DNA of 64,000 nucleotides. Origin: Litsea cubeba. Its lineage: Eukaryota > Streptophyta > Magnoliopsida > Laurales > Lauraceae. Of this stretch, positions 58,026 through 64,000 are shown one piece after another. Location of the stretch: assembly GCA_012931725.1 (NCBI GenBank), contig CM022946.1:55946164-56010163 (forward strand), given 5' to 3'. A program made the translations under genes and the position numbers. The first letter of the stretch is position 1; each line of letters begins with the position of its first letter. The notes below the pieces were generated by a model. The model had not been told where the DNA came from. It did not search any database and saw only the letters and a program-made list of their open reading frames with translations.

Positions 58026-59967
58026 GTATTTTAATTATACTAATTATAGGGCTTAGTGAGGGTAGTTATGTATTTTTCGTAGGACTAGTTTAGTGGTGTA
58101 ATTAGTAGAGTCAATAGGGTATCTTTTGTTATTTTTAGAGTTAGTTAGTTTGTTAGAGGCCCTAGCTAGAAATTACTATTTACTATAGGGGGTTTGCACC
58201 AAAGAATCTTCTAGAGGCACCACCTAAAGACCAAACTACCCATGACCCTAACCCTAATCCTATTCAAACTATTAGGGCATTTTAGTATTTAACCACCCAA
58301 GCCCAACCTATATAACTAAACCATCTCCTTCATCCGTATGTCATTTTCCCTCTCAAGCTTCCCTCTCTTTTCTCTCTTCTTCCCTCTCATCTCCCGCCAA
58401 CTCTCTCCCAAATTCCCTCCAATTCTCCCATCTCTCTCTACTTTCTCTCTCTAGAACTCTAAGAAGAAGAAGAAGACCTACCATCTTAGCTCCAAGTTAT
58501 ATTGGATCCTTGATCATCTCTTTCTCCCCCTACCTTCATACAATTTCTTTTGAGGCAAGTACCTTATGCTTGATATTATAGAATGTATGTTTTCTTTCTA
58601 TTGATTATGAAAATTTTAATTCATATGGTGTTAGAATTGCTAGAAATGAGTAGATCTACCCTATGAGCTTGGTTTTATGGAAAATTGACCATTGATGGAT
58701 GAGATCTCTCATTTGGAAGATCAATGGCCCGATTTGGTGATGGATCACCATCGATGATTATGGAAGTGCTATTCTTGTTTGTTATGTTTCTGTGATGGAT
58801 GGTAAATGGGTATGAGGAGAAATCCATGGATTGGGTGACTGTAGTGAATTTCCGGATATGATCAGTGGAAAACCCACTTTGTTGCGTCGAGACCGGGACC
58901 CAGGTGGGCCACCCGATGGTAGATCCGAACCGTGGATCTGATAGAGGACCCACGGGCGACCCTAAAGGGGCTGGTCCCATGGTGTGTGGACATCTCCTTG
59001 CCCTTAATCCAGTAGCTGATCAGAGTAGGGATTGTTTTAAAAGTAAAACCCAGTTTTGGCTTAAACTGTTGCGGGACCCACAGATTGATCTGATCACAGA
59101 TCTAGTCCGCCCATCAGGCCTGATATGGTGGGGCGACCATGGGGGTGGAGTCTGATCTGATCCTTGATCAATGAAGGGCCATGATCCATGCAATTGACAC
59201 TAACTGTCAAAACCCAAATCGTGAAGGAAACTATTCCGTTTTTTGGGTACTGTGGGGCCCATGTGGGCCATCTTGGAAATCAGGACCCCACATCTGATAG
59301 TGGGGCCCTGGGCGACCCTAAGGGGAAAGATTGATCAATGTTTTGATCAGAGGTGGGCCACTACCTATGAATGATGAGGAGGAGGCGACGTGTGTTCTGT
59401 TACAGAACTGTTTTGTAACAGAACACATTCTGTGAAGACAAACTAAAAGAAAGAGATGAGGGGAGTTATGGTAATCCGAGGGTGCATGGGAAAAATGAGG
59501 AAACTGAGGGAGTATGGGAAAGTGTAGTCCAGCAGTTCGTGGGGCCCAGGTGAGTCCCTGATTTCAGATCAGGTCCGGACATAGGATCAGTGACTGCTTA
59601 GTGACCTTGGTGATGAAGACTGATCTGGGACTGGGACCCGTGGGGCCCACTAATCTATTAACCCATTAGTTTTAATTAATTAAATTAAACCTATAGTTTC
59701 TAATGGAACCAAATGAGACCCTTTGACCTAGTGACTTGGGACCATATGATTAGGATTTATTTTAATTATGGATTTAATATATTATTAGGGGATTAATAAT
59801 CAGACCCACTTAGTCTTTAAGGAACCTAATTAGAGGGGGGACCCTTAAGGTTATGCCTTTTGGGAATCACATTAGATTTTAGAATTAAATTAAGCCCTGA
59901 GTGTTTTATTAGACCCAATTAGAATTCTTGTGGAATTTTCCTCAAACCCAGAGTCCAGTATGCGTGG

Positions 59968-60246
59968 TTGACCGAACTTAGTTGACTGGCCGAGCTCAGT
60001 GAATTGACCGAGCTCAGTGTTTGGCCGAGCTCAGTGTTTTAGCCGAGTTCAGTGTTTGGCCGAGCTCCGTGTATTAGCCGGGTTCAGCGTTGGGTCGAGC
60101 TCAGTGTTTTAACCGAGCTCAGTACTTGACCGAACTCAGTGCTTGACCGAGCTCAGTGCTTGACCGATCTCAGTGCTTGACCGAGCCCAGTGCTTGACCG
60201 AACTCAGTACTTGACCGAGCTCAGAGCCAGAAGACCGAGATCAGGT
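59968..60246. repeat. ttgaccgagctcagtgc tandem array in the 3' LTR
   Basis: Same array as at 50396-50674, with unit order and unit variants conserved. This shows the array predates the last transposition of the element. Confidence 0.9.
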
Positions 60247-61110
60247 GACTAAGATCAGAATTTACACCGAAAGAAATTAGAACTTGGGACATCCCCTTAG
60301 TCAGAACTTTCAGTGAGCACGACCAACTACCCAGGCCAGGGGGTTAGCCGAACTCACAGGAAGTTCTAGACAATCAGGCTTTGCCTGCAGGGTGTTTACT
60401 TCTCTGATCCCAGTGTGCCGAGCTGACCGCCCAGGCCAGGAGGTCGGCTGAGCACACTGTGTACAGTAACACTTCCCAGATTCTAACTTCTATTGTTGTG
60501 AGCATATGTGGGGCCCATTAACCATCCAAATAGACTTCCATCACTGTGCCAACTGCGAGTCGATGGTGTGGCTCAACCTTGACTCGTGGGGTCCACTAAT
60601 TAAGGTTCAGGTTATGTAATCTAAGATGATTCGAGCTTTATACGTTACTAGTGATGCACATAACTTCTGAGCACCAAACACAGTATTCCTTAGCATCTGT
60701 GGTTTCACTTAAAGATCGAATCACCTGAGATAGACCTGAATCTGAAGTGGATCATTTACTTAGGTTGGACTGTTGATATCTCTCATTGATCCTTGTACTT
60801 GGGGATTCATCTCCCTCATATTACTACTGTCACTCTATTGTCCTTATTATTGCTTATACCTGTTAATTAAATGGAAAATGGAGGACCCGAACCTAGGACT
60901 ACTTAGAGGTGACCCGGTAATATGATTGGGTGAACATTGACCCGTGTCTGTGGCTAGGCGGGCCCTTTTATGGCCTAAGTTTGGATGCGAATTACCCTAG
61001 ACTGGAGAGGTTAGATTGTATGGGCTTGTGACCCATTATGGATGTAAATGGATCATATGTTATTGAACATGGACTTGTATATCATATGGACTGTTATAGA
61101 CCAGGCCATG

Positions 61111-61282
61111 TGTAACGCCCCACCCTATACCCATGCATGATATTGTCCGCTTTGGCCCACTGGCCTCACGGTTTTGTTTCTGATGGGTCTCAACCCATCA
61201 AAAGGCCTCATGCAAGGTAAGGGTGTAAGCTCTACATATAATCCCAATCACTTTCCTCTCTATAGTCGATGTGGGACTCCGG
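61111..61282 (-). mobile_element. SMART LTR fragment in the Tekay 3' LTR
   Basis: Begins TGTAACGCCCC after the same ccatg and runs to gggactccgg, where the copia insertion starts. The remainder is presumably beyond the window. It matches the SMART LTR at 51539-51710. Confidence 0.88.
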
Positions 61283-62483
61283 TGTTGGAATTTGAGATGA
61301 ATTTGAGATGACTTAAGTAGTCTTTGAAGAATTGAAGAAGATAGTATCTCAAGTATTGATTTGAGTTGGAATTATTGTCAACACATTGTCACAAACATGA
61401 TGATAATAAGCTGGTGTTGATAGAGCTTGAAAAGGAGAAACAGAATTGAAACAGTCAGGAATTCAGAATTCCTGAAGCAGAGCACGCGGTCGACCGGGCT
61501 CTTCATGCGGTCGACCGAGCAAGAAGAAACCTGCAGAAAACAGAAAAAGGCACCTCTCAGTTATTTTCGTGACACAGTGTGTCTTCGGTCGACCGGGACT
61601 CCAGGATGTCGACCGAGCTCGAAATTATCTGTTTTCCAGTCAGTGTCTTCGGTCGACCGAGAAAGCCAGGATGTCGACCGAGCACGGGAACCAGAGTTGC
61701 GCAGAATTAGAAGTTTTGCACGAAAATTCAGCACACTTATCTATTTCGTTTGGGACTCTTTCTAAACGAATTGTAGCCCGTTTTGAATACAATTAAGGGT
61801 GATTAAAACCTATATAAAGGCATGCTTGGGTCGTTCATAAATACATCAGAAGATACACCAGAAGAGAAGAGTTTTAGAGAGTTATAGAGAGAGTTTTGGA
61901 GAGAAGAAGAGTGCTGGTGCTGTGTTGCTGTGTTGCTGCATTATCAGACGTTTTCTACAGCAATTGTGGACGAGATTATGCTCTAGAAGATGGTGTTTTC
62001 GTCCATGAGTTAAATGTCTCTCTTTTATGCTTTAGATTTCAATTTGTAAGGGATTGAGAGAGAGAGAATTGTAGAGGGGAAGGGCTGTAGACAGAATTAA
62101 TCTTCTATTCTGTTCTTACATCAAGTTGGTGCTTGGTGTTTGGGGTTTGGTGATCCTATCTGTTGGTGCAGATAAATTGTAAAGGGAGTCGGTGCTTCCT
62201 AGATAGTTGGTGCTATCTGAAACTCAAGGGAGTCGGTGCTTCCTAGATAGTTGGTGCTATCTGAAACTAAGGGTTGGTGCTCTTTGTCGTTGGTGCGACT
62301 AAATAAGATTCAGATCTGTCCCGGATTGGTGTTCGGACAGTCTTTGAACCGTGGACGTAGCCTTTCGGTGAACCACGCTAAATCTGGTGTCATAGTGTGA
62401 TTTGACTTGTTTTGTTGTTGAATTGGACCTGTTTTTAGAAATCACTGATTCACCCCCCCTCTCAGTGATCGCGGTATCCAACA
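61283..62483 (+). repeat. 5' LTR of the right-hand copia (1,201 bp)
   Basis: Contains six GTCGACC sites in 61488-61683, mostly as '(g)gtcgaccg(a/g)g' phrases within a duplicated roughly 60-bp segment, and a perfect or near-perfect 44-bp tandem duplication at 62182-62269. A TATA-like tatataaagg (61810) lies upstream of the likely transcription start. The ORF at 61427-61765 is not protein-like. Confidence 0.88.
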
Positions 62484-62484
62484 A

Positions 62485-62497
62485 TTGGTATCAGAGC
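62485..62497 (+). promoter_or_regulatory. Primer-binding site of the right-hand copia
   Basis: TTGGTATCAGAGC begins 1 nt after the LTR end and is complementary to initiator tRNA-Met. Confidence 0.93.
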
Positions 62498-62549
62498 GAG
62501 GCTCCCTTGATCAGTTTAATACGCTAAGGGTGATCTCTTGTCAAATCAC

Positions 62550-64000
62550 ATGGCAGTCAATACAGGGAATATGAAAGCACCTCTGTTTGATGGTTCCAAT
62601 TACTCTTTTTGGAAGATTAGGATGCAAGCCTTCATCAAATCTCTTGGCTATGATGTTTGGGAGGCTGTCAGAGCCGGTTACAATGCTGCCAACGTACCCA
62701 ATGATACAGCATCGAAGAAGTTGGCAGACAACGACTCCAAGGCGCAGAATGCACTCTTTAGTGGCCTTGTGGACAGCGAGCTTGTCAAAGTAATTGCATG
62801 CAAAACAGCCAAGGAAATTTGGGACAAGTTGCAAAGCATACATGAAGGTGATGAGAAGATTAAAGAAGCCAAATTACAAACCCATCGCTCTCAATTCGAG
62901 TCTCTTCGCATGGAAGAAAGCGAGAATGTTGACTCGTATATGCAACGAGTGAATGAAGTCACGAATGACATTCGTGGACTAGGGGAGGAGATTAAAGAGC
63001 CGGTCATCGTCAAAAAGGTTCTAAGATCTCTTCTTCCCCGGTTTGATTCAAAAGTCTCAGCCATTGAAGAAGCCAAAGATCTGAATGCATTTTCCATGGA
63101 TGAATTACATGGTTCTCTAACTGCCTATGAGATGCGCATAGGAAAGACGTCTTCATCCGATAAAGAAGCGGCCTTCAAAGTTCAGAAAAAGGCAAAAGAG
63201 ACTGCTGGTCATGATGTTGATTCTGATGATGATGAGCTTGAGGCTCAATTTGTTAGAAAGTTGAAGAAAGGAAGCATTGGCAAGTACAAAGGGAAGCTAC
63301 CCTTTAAATGCTTCAATTGTGGAGGCATTGGTCACTTTGCTGCGAAGTGTCCCCTAAAAGAAGACAATGATAATGACTCTTATGCTGAAAAGAGTAAAGG
63401 AAAGAGAAACTTCAGAAAAAGGGGCAAAGCTAAAAACTTTCTATGTCAACAAGACGACAGCACGTCTGAATCTTCAGACGATGATGAATCAACCGAAGCT
63501 CTCTTCATGGTCACTGTTGAAGAAGAAGAAGAGCTAGATCCGGAAGAGGATGAGGAGGCTGAAGTCAATCTTGAAGAGGAACTCATAGCCGCACTTGAGG
63601 AGCTAAGCATGGAACGCAAATCAAGTAAGAAAAATCTGAAACTTCTCCATGAATCTGAAAGTTCTATTATTTCTTTGAAAACTCAAGTAGAAGAATATAA
63701 AAGAATGGTAGAAGTCCTTGAAAACCAAATAAGTATCAAAAAGGAAGAGGCTATGAAACTTGAAACTGAGATCGCTAGAGCAAAGGCTGAAAATTTGGAA
63801 AATAGCAAAAAACTCAAAGCGCTCCAAGCGATTGAAGGGACTATGAAACTCAATGAACTACTGAAAGTTCAAAGACCAGCCCACTTCAGATTTGGTCTAG
63901 GATTTGAGAAAGGAGAATCCTCTAAGATTGCACCTCCTGAAAAGAAAAAGTTTGTGAAGCAAGTCACTGCACCTTCTAACTCTATGAAGCCCACTCAACC
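62550..64000 (+). CDS. Copia gag (UBN2-type) and start of polyprotein, open to window end
   Basis: ATG at 62550 begins MAVNTGNMKAPLFDGSNYSFW. The frame is open for 483 codons to the end of the window without a lesion. N-terminal FDGSNYSFWKIRMQAFIKS and KTAKEIWDKLQ followed by LQTHRSQFESLRMEESENVDSYMQRV are the gag capsid (DUF4219/UBN2) signatures. A zinc knuckle CFNCGGIGHFAAKC lies near residue 253. It is followed by a strongly acidic region (EEEEELDPEEDEEAE) and a coiled coil rich in Lys/Glu. The protease would come after the window edge. Lineage not resolved (Sire- and Tork-like elements share this layout). Confidence 0.88.
   Translation, partial: MAVNTGNMKAPLFDGSNYSFWKIRMQAFIKSLGYDVWEAVRAGYNAANVPNDTASKKLADNDSKAQNALFSGLVDSELVKVIACKTAKEIWDKLQSIHEGDEKIKEAKLQTHRSQFESLRMEESENVDSYMQRVNEVTNDIRGLGEEIKEPVIVKKVLRSLLPRFDSKVSAIEEAKDLNAFSMDELHGSLTAYEMRIGKTSSSDKEAAFKVQKKAKETAGHDVDSDDDELEAQFVRKLKKGSIGKYKGKLPFKCFNCGGIGHFAAKCPLKEDNDNDSYAEKSKGKRNFRKRGKAKNFLCQQDDSTSESSDDDESTEALFMVTVEEEEELDPEEDEEAEVNLEEELIAALEELSMERKSSKKNLKLLHESESSIISLKTQVEEYKRMVEVLENQISIKKEEAMKLETEIARAKAENLENSKKLKALQAIEGTMKLNELLKVQRPAHFRFGLGFEKGESSKIAPPEKKKFVKQVTAPSNSMKPTQ

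Larger units (their letters stand above)
48395..61282 (+). mobile_element. Tekay/Del-type Ty3/gypsy retrotransposon with giant LTRs
   Basis: 5' LTR 48395-53123, primer-binding site at 53129, gag-pol 53292-58025, polypurine tract 57949-57965 and 3' LTR from 57966. The 3' LTR is cut at 61282 by another retroelement; its distal part is beyond the window. A gypsy domain order (PR-RT-RH-IN) ending in a chromodomain-like VKVQWEHHTPAEATWE segment, with very long LTRs, points to the Tekay/Del chromovirus lineage. It is defective (stops in the gag-protease linker, catalytic RT residue lost). The 5' target-duplication candidate is tgatg (48390-48394), which cannot be checked because the 3' end is off window. 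Confidence 0.92.
57966..61282 (+). repeat. 3' LTR of the Tekay element, truncated by an insertion
   Basis: Matches 48395-51710 with an offset of 9,571-9,572. About 11-12 differences fall in the first 445 bp, but only about one was noticed in the next 2.8 kb. It includes the 17-20-bp array (59968-60246) and the first 172 bp of a SMART LTR (from 61111), at exactly the same site as in the 5' LTR. Confidence 0.93.
61283..64000 (+). mobile_element. Ty1/copia retrotransposon inserted in the SMART LTR (5' part only)
   Basis: The 5' LTR 61283-62483 starts TGTTGGA and ends TCCAACA (perfect 7-bp inverted ends). A primer-binding site follows at 62485, and then gag on the plus strand. The rest of the element, including the 3' LTR, is outside the window. 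The left flank tccgg would be the target duplication. It is the youngest layer of the right-hand nest, as it interrupts both the SMART and the Tekay LTR. Confidence 0.9.

Noticed and set aside
61427..61796. Overlapping ORFs in the right-hand copia LTR
   Set aside because: Lie wholly within the LTR upstream of the primer site, produced by the GTCGACC repeats; no domain.

Overview
The window is nuclear DNA of a flowering plant. The evidence is multi-exon genes with GT-AG introns of up to 3.6 kb, plant-type gene families (a BEACH/WD40 protein and a mitochondrial OMA1-type protease), and dense plant retrotransposons of the Ty3/gypsy Tat and Tekay types, Ty1/copia, and tiny SMART/TRIM-like elements. 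Long introns and the many GGGGCCCAC / CCGTCCATC-style dispersed repeats would fit a woody, TE-rich genome (a magnoliid is one option), but nothing here fixes the species. There is no bacterial gene, CRISPR array, rRNA or tRNA gene. Layout: 1-13374 (+) holds the last 15 visible exons (785 residues, phase-consistent throughout) of a BEACH-domain protein closest to the BCHB class. Its introns carry a 1,557-bp solo LTR and two SMART-like mini retroelements. 13375-20062 is intergenic and contains a decayed hAT transposon with GC-rich ends. 20063-22784 (-) is a complete three-exon OMA1-like metalloprotease gene. Upstream of OMA1, 24060-43396 is a nest of elements. A TTA-flanked PIF/Harbinger-like element (24060-43396) is split by a Tat-type gypsy element (24569-40072, minus strand, target duplication AATAG). 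That gypsy element is in turn split inside its reverse transcriptase by a young copia element (30941-36287, minus strand, target duplication AAGTA, LTRs identical by eye). The gypsy element also carries an intron-containing antisense gene (25384-28076) and three GGCGCC-rich minisatellites. Just beyond the nest, a 1.37-kb direct tandem duplication (43810-46558) contains what could be a duplicated first exon and promoter of OMA1, so the nest may lie inside an OMA1 5' intron. 46904-47722 is a GC-rich Mutator-like element with a perfect 9-bp target duplication. 48395-61282 (+) is a Tekay/Del-type gypsy element with about 4.7-kb LTRs. Each visible LTR contains an embedded SMART element and a 17-20-bp 'gaccgagctcagtg' array. 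Its gag-pol is disabled by in-frame TAG codons and a mutated reverse-transcriptase catalytic Asp. Its 3' LTR is interrupted at 61283 by a further copia element whose gag ORF runs off the end of the window. How it fits together: two housekeeping-type host genes (an endomembrane/trafficking scaffold and a mitochondrial inner-membrane protease) are embedded in successive waves of transposition. Target duplications and nesting give a relative order: Harbinger-like, then Tat gypsy (about 26 LTR mismatches in 579 bp by hand count), then copia (none seen). SMART entered the Tekay LTR before that element's last transposition, and the right-hand copia came later still. All family assignments come from reading motifs by eye; no database search was possible.
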